From Galbitalea sp. SE-J8 (GTDB lineage Bacteria; Actinomycetota; Actinomycetes; Actinomycetales; Microbacteriaceae), in contig NZ_JAUASV010000001.1 of assembly GCF_030345695.1 (NCBI RefSeq), positions 62,001-126,000 on the forward strand: a stretch of 64,000 nucleotides of DNA, given 5' to 3'. The number at the start of each line of letters is the position of its first letter. The first letter of the stretch is position 1. The notes beneath the pieces are model-generated. The model saw only the letters and a list, made by a program, of their open reading frames with translations, had not been told where the DNA came from and made no database searches. A program made the translations under genes and the position numbers. Below, one piece after another: positions 45,092-54,630 of this stretch.

Positions 45092-46060
45092 ATGACGATG
45101 ACGGCGAGAACCCCCACCCTGCGCTTCGTGGCGAGCAGGCTGCTCTACACGGCGGTCGTGCTGCTGGGGGTTCTCGTCGTCGTCTTCGCGCTCATCCACC
45201 TCGTGCCCGGCGACCCCGTGCGCATCGCGCTCGGCACCCGGTACTCGCCGGAGACCTACCAGGCGCTGCGCCACGCGTCGGGGCTCGACCGCCCGATCGC
45301 CGCCCAGTTCCTCTCCTATCTCGGCGGCGCCGTCACGGGCGACCTCGGGGTGAGCTTCCGCAACGGGCAGCCGGTGACGCTCATCCTGCTCGACCGGCTG
45401 CCCGCGACGCTCTCGCTCGCCGGGGTGGGCGTCGTCATCGCGCTCGTCATCGCGCTGCCGCTCGGCACCCTCGCCGCACTGCGCGAGGGGCGCGCGGTGG
45501 ACGGCGCCATCCGCGTCGTCAGCCAGTTCGGCGTCTCGGTCCCCGACTTCTGGATCGGGATGCTGCTCATCACCCTGTTCTCGGCGGTGCTCGGACTGCT
45601 GCCCTCGTCCGGCTACGTGCCGATCGTGGAGGATCCCGTGCAGTGGCTGCGGCGGGTGACCCTGCCGGCGCTGACCATCGGGCTCGTCGCCGGCTCGATC
45701 ATGACCCGGTACGTGCGCGCGGCCGTGATCGACGTGGCGAGCTCCGGCTACGTGCGCACGGCCGAGTCGAAGGGGCTCGGCCGCGCCGTCGTCGTCGGCC
45801 GCCACATCGGCCGCAACGCGCTCGTGCCCGTGCTCACCATCACGGGCATCCAGCTCGCGACGATGCTCGGCGGCGTCATCGTCGTCGAGGTCGTCTTCGC
45901 CTGGCCGGGGCTCGGCCGGCTCATGTACGACTCCGTCGCCTCGCGCGACTACCCCGTCATCCAGGGCGCCGTGCTGATGATCGCCGCGCTGTTCCTCGCG
46001 ATCAACCTCATCGTCGACATCCTGTACTCCGTCATCGACCCGAGGATCCGGCTGTCATGA
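45092..46060 (+). CDS. ABC permease, DppB type
   Basis: A 322-residue inner-membrane permease with six helices. It begins with the family's FVASRLLYTAVVLLGVLVVVFALIHLVPGDPVR and carries the DppB-like region GDLGVSFRNGQPV and the EAA loop region AESKGLGRAVVVGRHIGRNALVPVLT that contacts the ATPase. The ATG at 45092 follows GAGAGA. Its stop overlaps the next start in an ATGA junction. Confidence 0.94.
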   Translation: MTMTARTPTLRFVASRLLYTAVVLLGVLVVVFALIHLVPGDPVRIALGTRYSPETYQALRHASGLDRPIAAQFLSYLGGAVTGDLGVSFRNGQPVTLILLDRLPATLSLAGVGVVIALVIALPLGTLAALREGRAVDGAIRVVSQFGVSVPDFWIGMLLITLFSAVLGLLPSSGYVPIVEDPVQWLRRVTLPALTIGLVAGSIMTRYVRAAVIDVASSGYVRTAESKGLGRAVVVGRHIGRNALVPVLTITGIQLATMLGGVIVVEVVFAWPGLGRLMYDSVASRDYPVIQGAVLMIAALFLAINLIVDILYSVIDPRIRLS

Positions 46061-46989
46061 GCGAACTCCCATCCGCAGCGATCGACGAGCGGATGCCGCG
46101 GCCCGCCCCCGGCACGGGCCGCGGCGTCATCCGTCTGCTCGTCCGCACGCCGCTGAGCGCCGCGGGCCTCGCCGTGCTGCTCGCGCTCGTGCTCGTCGCG
46201 GCGCTCGGTCCGGTCATCGCGCCCTACGGGGTCAACGCGACGGACGTGCTCGGCGCCCTCCGGCCGCCGAGCCCCGCGCACTGGTTCGGCACCGACGACC
46301 TGGGGCGCGACATCCTGTCCCGCGTCATGCTGGCCGCCCGGGTGTCGCTGCAGGTCGCGGTCGTGAGCGTCGCCTTCGCGCTCGTCGTGGGCACGGCCGT
46401 CGGCCTGATCTCGGGCTACCTCGGCGGCTGGGTCGACACCGTGCTGATGCGCGCCGTCGACGTGATGTTCGCCTTCCCGGTGCTGCTGCTCGCCCTCGCG
46501 ATCGTCGCGATCCTCGGACCCGGCCTCACGACCGCGATGCTCGCGATCGGCGTCGTGTACACGCCGATCTTCGCGCGTGTGACCCGGGCGAGCACGCTGA
46601 GCGTCACCGAGGAGCCCTACGTGAAGGCCTCGCAGGCGATGGGCACGCGACGCTCCCGCATCCTGGTGCGCCACATCCTGCCGAACATCAGCGGGCCGAT
46701 CATCGTGCAGACCTCGCTCTCGCTCGCGTTCGCGATCCTGTCCGAGGCCGCCCTGTCCTTCCTCGGGCTCGGCGTGCAGCCGCCGCAGCCCTCGTGGGGA
46801 CGGATGCTGTTCGACGCGCAGGGCTTCCTCGGCTCGGCCTGGTGGATGAGCGTGTTCCCCGGTGCGGCCATCTTCGTCACCGTGCTCGCCTTCAACCTGG
46901 TCGGCGACGGCCTGCGCGATGCGCTCGACCCGCGTCACCGCACCCGGATGGGCCGAACCGCCCGCAGCGGGTCGAGGGGGTCCCGATGA
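46057..46989 (+). CDS. ABC permease, DppC type
   Basis: A 310-residue second permease, with the cytoplasmic N-terminus of DppC proteins, then LRPPSPAHWFGTDDLGRDILSRVM, helices, and the EAA loop KASQAMGTRRSRILVRHILPNISGPI before EAALSFLGLGVQPPQPSWG. The start overlaps the previous stop by 4 bp, and its own stop overlaps the ATPase start by 4 bp. Confidence 0.94.
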   Translation: MSELPSAAIDERMPRPAPGTGRGVIRLLVRTPLSAAGLAVLLALVLVAALGPVIAPYGVNATDVLGALRPPSPAHWFGTDDLGRDILSRVMLAARVSLQVAVVSVAFALVVGTAVGLISGYLGGWVDTVLMRAVDVMFAFPVLLLALAIVAILGPGLTTAMLAIGVVYTPIFARVTRASTLSVTEEPYVKASQAMGTRRSRILVRHILPNISGPIIVQTSLSLAFAILSEAALSFLGLGVQPPQPSWGRMLFDAQGFLGSAWWMSVFPGAAIFVTVLAFNLVGDGLRDALDPRHRTRMGRTARSGSRGSR

Positions 46990-48584
46990 CCGGCCGGCCG
47001 GTGCTGTCCGTGCGCGACCTGCGCGTGTCGATCGGGTCGCGGCCGATCGTGCGCGGCATCTCGTTCGATGTCGACGCCGGAGAGACGGTCGGCGTCGTCG
47101 GCGAGTCGGGCAGCGGCAAGTCGATGACGGTGCTCTCGGCGACCGGGCTGTTCCGCGCCGCCGGCGCGCAGGTCACCGGCTCCTCGGCGCTGCTCGGCAC
47201 CGAGCTCGTCGGGGCGAGCCGCCGCACCCTGCGGGCCGTGCACGGCGATCGGGTCGGCTTCGTCTTCCAGGACCCCGCCACCTCGCTCAATCCGCTGCTG
47301 ACGATCGAGCAGCAGCTCGTCGAGGGCCCGCGCACGCACCGGGGGCTCACCCCTCGGGCCGCGCGGCGTCGCGCCCTCGAGCTGCTCGAGGCCGTCGGCA
47401 TCCGGGAGCCGGAGCGCCGGCTCGCCGCGTACCCCCACCAGCTCTCCGGCGGGCAGAAGCAGCGGGTGATGATCGCGATCGCGATCGCGTGCGACCCGAC
47501 GCTGCTCGTCGCGGACGAGCCCACGACCGCGCTCGACGTCACGACCCAGGCCCAGATCATCGACCTCGTGGCGGCGACGCAGGAGCGCACGGGCATGGCC
47601 GTCGTCTGGATCAGCCACGACCTCGGCGTGATCGGGCAGGTCGCCGACCGGGTGAGCGTGCTGCAGCACGGCGAGGCGGTCGAGCAGGCCGGCGTGCACG
47701 AGGTGTTCGACGCGCCGCGGCACGAGTACACGCGCACGCTGCTCGCCGCGCGGCCCGTGCTCGGGCGCGATCAGCGCCGGCCGATCGCGCCCGACGCCGA
47801 CCGCGTGCTGAGCGTCGCCGACCTCGACGTGCGCTTCCGGGTGGCCTCCCCCGGCGGGCGGCACACCGTGCGGGCCGTGTCGGGCGTCTCGTTCGAGGTG
47901 CGCCGGGGCGAGACGCTCGGCATCGTCGGGGAGTCGGGCTCGGGCAAGTCGACCGTGGCGAACGCCCTGACCGGGCTCGCCCGGGTGAACGCGGGACGCG
48001 TCACCCTCCGCGACGCCGACGTGCTCGCCGCGACCGGGGCGCGGGCGCGCGGCATCCGTCGCTCCCTCGCCATGGTGTTCCAGGATCCGTTCTCGGCGCT
48101 CGATCCGCGGATGAGGGTCGAGGCCGCGATCGCCGAGCCGCTCGTCGAGCACCGGCTCGTCGCCGATGGCGCCGCCCGGACGCGGCGGGTGCGCGAGCTG
48201 CTCGAGCTCGTCGCGCTGCCCGCGGAGTTCGCCGCGCGCTACCCGCACGAGCTCTCGGGCGGACAGCGTCAGCGCGTGTGCATCGCCCGGGCGCTCGCGT
48301 GCGAGCCCGAGCTCGTCATCTTCGACGAGTCCACCGCGTCGCTCGACGTCTCCATCCAGGCACGGGTGATCGAGCTGCTCATCGAGCTGCAGGAACGGCT
48401 CGGCACGGCGTACCTGTTCATCGGCCACGACCTCGCGGTCGTCGAGCGGATGAGCCACCGCATCGCCGTGATGCGCAACGGGGAGATCGTGGAGAGCGCG
48501 CCGAGCGCCGAGCTCTACCGGAGCCCGCGCACCGACTACACGCGCCGGCTCATCGCCGCGATCCCGCCGGAGCGGCCCGCCTGA
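46986..48584 (+). CDS. Fused double ABC ATPase (DppD-DppF type)
   Basis: A 532-residue protein with two complete nucleotide-binding domains, which in many bacteria are separate genes. Domain 1 has Walker A GESGSGKS (residues 39-46), signature LSGGQKQRV and Walker B LLVADEPTTALD. Domain 2 begins near residue 275 with a second GESGSGKST, LSGGQRQRV and LVIFDESTASLD. Each half ends with the peptide-transporter extension EVFDAPRHEYTRTLLAA / ELYRSPRTDYTRRLIAA. It powers the two permeases upstream. Confidence 0.95.
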   Translation: MTGRPVLSVRDLRVSIGSRPIVRGISFDVDAGETVGVVGESGSGKSMTVLSATGLFRAAGAQVTGSSALLGTELVGASRRTLRAVHGDRVGFVFQDPATSLNPLLTIEQQLVEGPRTHRGLTPRAARRRALELLEAVGIREPERRLAAYPHQLSGGQKQRVMIAIAIACDPTLLVADEPTTALDVTTQAQIIDLVAATQERTGMAVVWISHDLGVIGQVADRVSVLQHGEAVEQAGVHEVFDAPRHEYTRTLLAARPVLGRDQRRPIAPDADRVLSVADLDVRFRVASPGGRHTVRAVSGVSFEVRRGETLGIVGESGSGKSTVANALTGLARVNAGRVTLRDADVLAATGARARGIRRSLAMVFQDPFSALDPRMRVEAAIAEPLVEHRLVADGAARTRRVRELLELVALPAEFAARYPHELSGGQRQRVCIARALACEPELVIFDESTASLDVSIQARVIELLIELQERLGTAYLFIGHDLAVVERMSHRIAVMRNGEIVESAPSAELYRSPRTDYTRRLIAAIPPERPA

Positions 48585-48604
48585 TCTCGGCGGCCCGCCG
48601 GATC

Positions 48605-50905
48605 TCAGCGGCCCGTCGGGAGCCAGAATCGGAAGCCGTCGATGTCGGCGTCGATCGTGTAATGCGCCGCGACGAACGTGTTCAGTCCGCCGAAGTAGGC
48701 CTGGTCGGGCGGACAGGGCGCGGATATCCCGCACACGTCGGGCGCCTCGACGATGAGCGCGGGCGGGTCGGCCTCGATGTCGCGCCGATAGCGCTCCGGC
48801 AGATCGCCGTAGCCGACCGCGACCGGGAGCAGATAGGTGATCGGCGTCACCGAGGTCCGGTCGGCCGCCGACAGGATCCACGTCTCCGCTCCGTGCACGA
48901 GCACGCGCTGGTCGGCATCCGTGTGGGCGTCGACGTAGTCGACGATCGCGTTCTGATACGAGCCGGCGACGAACACCCCGTTCGACAGCATGGCGCGCAC
49001 CCGGTCGTACGCGGCGACGCCCGTGGAGCCGAAGACGACGGCGAGCGCGAGCACGGCGACCGCGCTCGACGCGAGAGCCTTGCGATCGGGCCGCGTCGGG
49101 GCGACTCCTCGATTGCCGCTCCACGCGATCAGCGGCAGGACGGCGAGCGCGGCGAGCGCCGTCACGGCGTAGTGGACGTACGCGCGATGCGCGACGAGCT
49201 GCGACGCCGCATCCGCGAGGAACGCGAGCGCGATGACGGCGAAAACCGTGGATCCCGCGAGCCCTGCCCCGTCGCGAGCGGCGAGCCGGCGTCGCACCCC
49301 TCCGACGACGACGACCGCGGTGAGGACGGCGATCCCCGCTATCCCCGACGGGGTGAAGATCAGCGACTGGACGAACGTCGAGATCGCACCCGCGCGTGTC
49401 CCGACGTCCTGCGCCGAGTACGCGACGCTGTACCCCACGTACTCGTCGATCATGGCCGGGAGCGCGTGCCGGGCGCCGAGCCAGACGAGCACCGGCGCGA
49501 CGATCGCCGCACCGGTCGCGACGAGCGCGATCGCGAAGCGGATGCGCGCGGGGCGTCGGATCCGGACGAGGAGGACGAGGATGACGACGCCGATGCCGAT
49601 GCCGTTGTTCACGCGCGTGAGCGCGGCGAACGCGGCGGCGAGGCCGAGAACGACCCCGAGCCCGACCGCCGGTCCGGGCGGGAGCGTGCGTCCGCGTCGG
49701 AGCAGCGCGACGGCGGTGAGCGAGTACGCGACCAGTTGGAGCGGGAAGAGCCACGTCTCGGTGAAGTTGCCGCCCTCGTAGGTCCCCACGTACGACGCGC
49801 CGACGAGCACGATGCCGATGCAGATCGGGGCCGCCCCGAGCACGCGACGCCAGATCGCCGCCAGGGCGACGAGGCCCGCGAGCAGCCACAGCGCCTCGAG
49901 CACGATGACGCCGCGGATGCCGAGTCCGGTGCTCCACGCGAGCGCGTTGACCAGGTACGTGATCGGGCCCTTGTGATCCCACGAGTCGACGTAGGGCATG
50001 CCGCCCATGACCATGACCCGACCCGTGTACGTGAACACCCCGGAGTCCCGCGTGATGACTCCCGCGACCGCGAGCGGCAGATACGCGACGACGACGACCG
50101 CGAGAGCGACGACGAGCGGAGGGACCAGCCCGACCCACGTCGTCCGAGGACGGGTCCAGACGGGCGTGATGTCGACCCGCCACAGCTCTCCCAGAGCGCC
50201 GGCCACGAACCGGACGAGTCGCGACGACGGCAGCAGACGCGACCGCCCGCCGCCCCACATCGTCCCGGTCGGCCCGGTGCCGCGCCGGGGGATGCTCGTC
50301 ACCGCCACGTGCTCGACCGAGAAGCCGTGCGCCGACTCGGCGATCGAGAAGTGGACGTGCGGCACGAGCGCGTCGGCGGGCACGTCGTCGAGGAGTCGGC
50401 GGAGCGCCGCCGGGCGGTAGGCGCGCAACGGGGTGTTGATGTCGGGGATGGGCCGGCGGGCGATGACGAGCACCGCGAACCGCAGGATGAGGCTGATCGC
50501 CCGCCGGAACCACGGGTCGGTCCGGTCGTGCCGCACACCGTGGACGCAATCGGCGCCGCTCGACTCGAGCGCCGCGATCACGCGCACGATGTCGCGACCG
50601 TGGAACTGGCCGTCGCCGTCGACGTGCACGATCACGTCGGCGCCCTCGCCGAGGCCCAGGCGATAGCTCGCGAGCGCCGTGGGGCCGTGCCCGCGGTTCT
50701 CATCGGCCGTCACGACGGTCACCGTGTCGTCGCCGAGGGCTCGCACGGCCTCTGCGGTCCCGTCCGTGGACCGGTCGTCCACGATGGCGAACCGAACCGT
50801 CCGGCCGGCGGCCGACGCGGCATCGCGGATGTCGTCGATGAACCCCGGAAGCCCCTCGGCCTCGTTGTACGCGGGCATGACGACGACGACTCTCGTGTCC
50901 GTCAC
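48605..50905 (-). CDS. GT2 glycosyltransferase fused to a GT-C-like membrane domain
   Basis: A 766-residue two-part protein. Residues 1-230 are a GT2 enzyme like dolichol-phosphate mannosyltransferase (VVVVMPAYNEAEGLP, IVDDRSTDGT, VDGDGQ at 95-100, PIPDINTPLRAYR). Residues 255-640 contain about ten membrane helices with a GT-C (family 39-like) pattern and an early acidic loop (ITRDSGVFTYTGRVM, WDHKGP). The fusion suggests polyprenyl-phosphate-sugar synthesis and transfer in one chain; both roles are inferred. The GTG at 50905 follows GGGGGA. It is divergent from gtrA. Confidence 0.87.
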   Translation of the reverse strand: MTDTRVVVVMPAYNEAEGLPGFIDDIRDAASAAGRTVRFAIVDDRSTDGTAEAVRALGDDTVTVVTADENRGHGPTALASYRLGLGEGADVIVHVDGDGQFHGRDIVRVIAALESSGADCVHGVRHDRTDPWFRRAISLILRFAVLVIARRPIPDINTPLRAYRPAALRRLLDDVPADALVPHVHFSIAESAHGFSVEHVAVTSIPRRGTGPTGTMWGGGRSRLLPSSRLVRFVAGALGELWRVDITPVWTRPRTTWVGLVPPLVVALAVVVVAYLPLAVAGVITRDSGVFTYTGRVMVMGGMPYVDSWDHKGPITYLVNALAWSTGLGIRGVIVLEALWLLAGLVALAAIWRRVLGAAPICIGIVLVGASYVGTYEGGNFTETWLFPLQLVAYSLTAVALLRRGRTLPPGPAVGLGVVLGLAAAFAALTRVNNGIGIGVVILVLLVRIRRPARIRFAIALVATGAAIVAPVLVWLGARHALPAMIDEYVGYSVAYSAQDVGTRAGAISTFVQSLIFTPSGIAGIAVLTAVVVVGGVRRRLAARDGAGLAGSTVFAVIALAFLADAASQLVAHRAYVHYAVTALAALAVLPLIAWSGNRGVAPTRPDRKALASSAVAVLALAVVFGSTGVAAYDRVRAMLSNGVFVAGSYQNAIVDYVDAHTDADQRVLVHGAETWILSAADRTSVTPITYLLPVAVGYGDLPERYRRDIEADPPALIVEAPDVCGISAPCPPDQAYFGGLNTFVAAHYTIDADIDGFRFWLPTGR

Positions 50906-50967
50906 GAACTCCCCCTTCGCGCGGCGGCCCGCTGTCGGCGTCCACAGGCCCCTAACATTAGCTCGAC

Positions 50968-51441
50968 ATGATCCCCCGTCCCCGACTCCCGAGCATCGTC
51001 GGCGTCGGTGGTCGTTTCCTCATCGCGGGCGCCGTGAGCACCGCGATCGAGGTGGCATCCTTCAACCTGTTCCTCTGGCTCGGCTGGCCCCTCCTCGCGG
51101 CGAAGGTGACGGCGTCGCTCATCGCGCTCGTCAACTCCTACCTGAGCAATCGGGAGTGGACCTTCCGCGGCCGCCCGCGCCGGCGCCGCTGGGTGGAGGT
51201 CGGCCTGTTCGTCGTCACCAACGGCGTCTGCACCGGCCTGGGCGCCGCGATCGTGTGGCTCGGCGCGGTGATCATCGAGCACCTGACGGGGCGCGCGCCG
51301 GCGCCGCTCGCGATCAACCTGGTCAACCTGATCGGGATCGCCGCGGTCGTGCTCGTGCGCTTCGGGGCGTACCACTGGGGCGTGTTCCGGGACGCGCCCC
51401 GCCCCGCCCCCGATCGTCCCGTCGACCCCGCGTCGGACTGA
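50968..51441 (+). CDS. GtrA-family membrane protein
   Basis: A 157-residue protein with four helices, family GtrA (FLIAGAVSTAIEVASFNLFLW, VTASLIALVNSYLSNREWTF, AINLVNLIGIAAVVLVRFGAYHW). GtrA proteins are thought to flip lipid-linked sugars for GT-C enzymes. TAACAT (50953-50958) ends 9 nt before the ATG, with no ribosome-binding site. The divergent GT2/GT-C gene next door is the likely partner. Confidence 0.88.
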   Translation: MIPRPRLPSIVGVGGRFLIAGAVSTAIEVASFNLFLWLGWPLLAAKVTASLIALVNSYLSNREWTFRGRPRRRRWVEVGLFVVTNGVCTGLGAAIVWLGAVIIEHLTGRAPAPLAINLVNLIGIAAVVLVRFGAYHWGVFRDAPRPAPDRPVDPASD

Positions 51442-51450
51442 CCGCGACGC

Positions 51451-53223
51451 TCAGCAGGTGGCGTGCTCGATCGCGACCGGGGTGTCGCGCACCATCGGCG
51501 TGTGGTCGACGACGAGCTCGCCCTCGGGCGCGCTCCCGCCCGCGAACACGACGGACATGATGTGGCTCTGCCCGGGCTTGTTGATGATGTTGAGCCGGAT
51601 CGCGGGGCGGCCGAGATGGTCGATGCTCGATGCGGCTATCGAGGTGCCGTCGTACCACGCGGAGACGAGCTTCGCACCGACCGGTCCGTAGAACATGATG
51701 TCGGTGCCGATCGTGCCCTTCGGGAACCGGCGGCCCGTGTTCACGTACCGCGGCAGCGTCTTCGAGGTCTTCCGGTCGAGCGTGTTCGCGAACGTGAGCA
51801 TCGTCGTGTAGGTCGGCGTCGCCTGGCAGGTGTCGGCGGTCGCCGTGATGGCCATGTCGGTGTAGTAGCTCAGCTTGGCCATCGTCAGGTCGTTGATGTA
51901 CACGCCGACCGCCGTCTGCTGGGCGTTGTCGGCCGGCAGCTCGCCCAGCACGGGGAGGCCGGCGAGCGCGGCCTCCTGGGTCGCATCGTCCGGGGCGTAC
52001 AGGATGCGGCGCTCGGCCGCCGCGCGCCCGATCGCGTCGGCGAATCCGACGAGGTCGAACGAGCCCGACGCGATCTTGTCGAACACGCTGCTCGCGGCAG
52101 CGGCGAAGTACTCGTCCTGCTCGGCGTTGTCCGGGTACTTCGCGTAGACGTCGCTCAGCAGCACCTTGACGGCGTTGTCCGCGGTGAGCTCGGTGCCGTC
52201 CGGCAGCGTCACCGGGCCGGTGGACCCGATGATGTACGAGAGCGCGATGGGGTCGACCGAGAGGACGGCGTCGACCTTGCCGCCGAAGCGGTCGGTCCAG
52301 TACGCGCGGGCGATCGTCGCGGACTCGGCGAAGTCGGGCATCGACGTCATGTCCTGCACGAACCGCGCGACCTTGTCGGTGTACAGGCCCACGACCGCCG
52401 GGTCGAGCGGGACGATCGGCTCCGCGCGGTTGTTCTCGAAGTCGCTGCTGCTCGCCTGCGCGGTGATCGTGATGCGCCCGGCATCCGCGGTGATGAGGGT
52501 CAGCGCGGACGTCACGCCGCCCGCGCCGCGGGCCTCCGCGTTGTTCTGCGACACGAGCAGATAGGTGCGCGGCCCGCTCGCCCCGAGCGCGTCCGGGAGC
52601 GCGGGCATGATGCGGCCGACGCGGCTCATCGCCGGCTCGACGTCGTTCACGATCGACCGGATCTGCTCGATCGGGCCGGCCACGCGCCCGAGCACGCGAT
52701 CCGTGTCGACGGAGTCGAGCTCCGCGCGCGCCGCCCGGAACGCCCCCGCGGCGTGCTGCACCTCGGGGATGTAGGAGGAGAGCGTCGCGAGGTCGAACCT
52801 CCCGTCGGTCGGCCGCAGCGAGGCGAGGTCGACCCGGCTCAGCGGCACGAGGGCGCCGTCGGCGAGCGAATCGGCCGCGCCGGCTGCGGCGCCGATCGCG
52901 TGGAAGGTCTCCCCGACGAACGGGAGCGCCTCGGCGGCGTGCCAGACGAGCGAATCGGTGGCGTCGTGCGCCTTCCGCGCGTGCGCGGCGAGCTCCGCGG
53001 TGCTCGTGGCGAGCCCGGCGGTGTCCTGCGTCTGGAACTGCTTCTGCACGGTGCCGATGATCGGCAGCGCCGAGGTGAGCTCGCGCTGCGCCGTGAACGC
53101 GCCGAGGCCGAGCACGACGACGGCCGCGAGCAGCGCCGCCGACAGCACGCCGAACACGGACCACGAGACGATGCGCCGCGTCCGCGTCCGCGGCGCGCGG
53201 CGGCGCGATCCCGATTCCGTCAT
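51451..53223 (-). CDS. DUF4012 membrane-anchored extracytoplasmic protein
   Basis: A 590-residue protein with one N-terminal membrane anchor (SWSVFGVLSAALLAAVVVLGLGAF, residues 20-45) and a large outer part with the DUF4012 hallmarks SQNNAEARGAGGVTSALTLI, AYWTDRFGGKVDAVLSVDPIALSYI and LTADNAVKVLLSDVYAKYP. Such genes lie in envelope polysaccharide clusters, as here; no enzymatic role is known. The ATG at 53223 has GGAGCG just upstream; the longer open frame has no homology. Confidence 0.88.
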   Translation of the reverse strand: MTESGSRRRAPRTRTRRIVSWSVFGVLSAALLAAVVVLGLGAFTAQRELTSALPIIGTVQKQFQTQDTAGLATSTAELAAHARKAHDATDSLVWHAAEALPFVGETFHAIGAAAGAADSLADGALVPLSRVDLASLRPTDGRFDLATLSSYIPEVQHAAGAFRAARAELDSVDTDRVLGRVAGPIEQIRSIVNDVEPAMSRVGRIMPALPDALGASGPRTYLLVSQNNAEARGAGGVTSALTLITADAGRITITAQASSSDFENNRAEPIVPLDPAVVGLYTDKVARFVQDMTSMPDFAESATIARAYWTDRFGGKVDAVLSVDPIALSYIIGSTGPVTLPDGTELTADNAVKVLLSDVYAKYPDNAEQDEYFAAAASSVFDKIASGSFDLVGFADAIGRAAAERRILYAPDDATQEAALAGLPVLGELPADNAQQTAVGVYINDLTMAKLSYYTDMAITATADTCQATPTYTTMLTFANTLDRKTSKTLPRYVNTGRRFPKGTIGTDIMFYGPVGAKLVSAWYDGTSIAASSIDHLGRPAIRLNIINKPGQSHIMSVVFAGGSAPEGELVVDHTPMVRDTPVAIEHATC

Positions 53224-53484
53224 CTCGCTCCGATCGCGCGCGGCCCCCGCCGGCGGGCACCGTCCGGCGCGCGGGCCCGGCCGTCGCCCACCCGCGTGAT
53301 CATGATCGCACAGTGACCGGCCATGTCCCTCCGCCGGGGGACGCCGTGATGACGCCCCCTCGATCAGGGGCGTTCGCCGATTCCTCAGCCCTCCGGTACC
53401 CTGGCGCGGGAATGGCTCGCGGTGCTCGCGGGCGGGCCGAGGCAGTTCGCAGGGCGCGGCTCCGATCGACAGATGAGGACGTTC
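53224..53484. promoter_or_regulatory. Divergent promoter region of the polysaccharide cluster
   Basis: The 261-bp gap separates the DUF4012 gene (minus) from the glycosyltransferase genes (plus). TACCCT at 53398-53403 is a possible -10 box for the plus-strand operon. No gene is seen; an upstream frame reading MARGARGRAEAVRRARL is a shadow. Confidence 0.4.
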
Positions 53485-54630
53485 GTGACCACTTCCGCGC
53501 GTCGCTCGGTCGCGATCATCGGCACGCGCGGATACCCCAGCTACTACGGCGGGTTCGAGACGGCGGTGCGCTGGATCGCCCCGTTCCTCGTCGACCAGGG
53601 CTGGGACGTGACCGTGTACAGCCGGCCCGGGGACACCGTGCCCGACGACCCGTCGCGCGATGCCCGGGTGCTCTCCCGGACCACCCGGGGCATCGACACG
53701 CGCTCGCTCAGCACGCCGAGCTTCGGATTCACGTCGGCCCTGGACGCCGCGTGGCGGCGGCCCGACGTCGCGCTCGTGATGAACGTCGCGAACGGGTTCT
53801 GGCTGCCGCTGCTCGGCGCGCGCGGCGTGCCGAGCGTCGTGAACGTCGACGGCATCGAGTGGGAGCGCGACAAGTGGAGTGCGGCGGGGCGCGCCGTCTT
53901 CCGGGCGGGCGCCCGGCTCACCGCCAGGCACGCGACACGGCTCATCGTGGACGCGCAGGCGATCGGCGAGCGCTGGCGCCGCGAGTTCGGCGTGACGGGC
54001 GCCTACATCCCGTACGGAGCCGAGGAGCCGCCCGAGCTGCCCGTCGAGCCGGGACTCGAGCACCGGCGCTACGCGCTCGCGATCGCGCGCTTCGTGCCGG
54101 AGAACACCGTCGCCGAGTTCCTCACCGCGGCCGAGCTGCTGGCCGACCGTCACCCCGTGGTCATCGTGGGCTCCTCGGGCTACGGCGGCGAGCTCGACGC
54201 GAGGGCGGCGGCGATCGCCCGGCGCAACCCGCTCGTGCGCTGGCTCGGGCACGTGCAGGACGACGCGCGACTGCACGCGCTCTGGCAGCACGCCGGCGCC
54301 TACTTCCACGGTCACAGCGTCGGGGGCACGAACCCGGCGCTCGTGCAGGCCATGGCGTGCGGCGCGCCCATCGTGGCACGCGACACGGTGTACAACCGCG
54401 AGGTGCTCGGCGACGCGGCGGCGGTCTTCACGTCGCCCGAGCCGGAGGCGATCGCCGCCGCCGTCACCGAGCTGCTCTCCTCCCCCGAGCGGCAGTCCGC
54501 CGTGAGCGCGGCGGCCGCCGAGCGCGCCCGCGCCCGGTACTCCTGGGCGTCGGTCGGCCGGGCGTACGAGGGCGTGCTCCTCGAGGCGATCGACGCGCGC
54601 GCCGCGCGCACGCCCGCGAGGGGGCGCTGA
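53485..54630 (+). CDS. Glycosyltransferase with DUF1972 N-terminus (GT4)
   Basis: A 381-residue glycosyltransferase. The N-terminal DUF1972 region is VAIIGTRGYPSYYGGFETAVRWIAPFLVDQGWDVTVYSR; the GT4 C-terminal domain shows FHGHSVGGTNPALVQAMACGAPIVARDTVYNREVLGDAAAVF. Members transfer rhamnose-like sugars in capsule and wall polysaccharide synthesis; the donor is not predictable. The GTG at 53485 is chosen for GAGGA 6 nt upstream; an ATG at 53473 has none. Confidence 0.9.
   Translation: MTTSARRSVAIIGTRGYPSYYGGFETAVRWIAPFLVDQGWDVTVYSRPGDTVPDDPSRDARVLSRTTRGIDTRSLSTPSFGFTSALDAAWRRPDVALVMNVANGFWLPLLGARGVPSVVNVDGIEWERDKWSAAGRAVFRAGARLTARHATRLIVDAQAIGERWRREFGVTGAYIPYGAEEPPELPVEPGLEHRRYALAIARFVPENTVAEFLTAAELLADRHPVVIVGSSGYGGELDARAAAIARRNPLVRWLGHVQDDARLHALWQHAGAYFHGHSVGGTNPALVQAMACGAPIVARDTVYNREVLGDAAAVFTSPEPEAIAAAVTELLSSPERQSAVSAAAAERARARYSWASVGRAYEGVLLEAIDARAARTPARGR

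Noticed and set aside
46862-50971. A 1369-codon plus-strand frame across the ABC ATPase and GT2 genes
   Set aside because: It overlaps two well-supported genes in other frames and has highly skewed Arg/Asp composition, typical of high-GC frame shadows.
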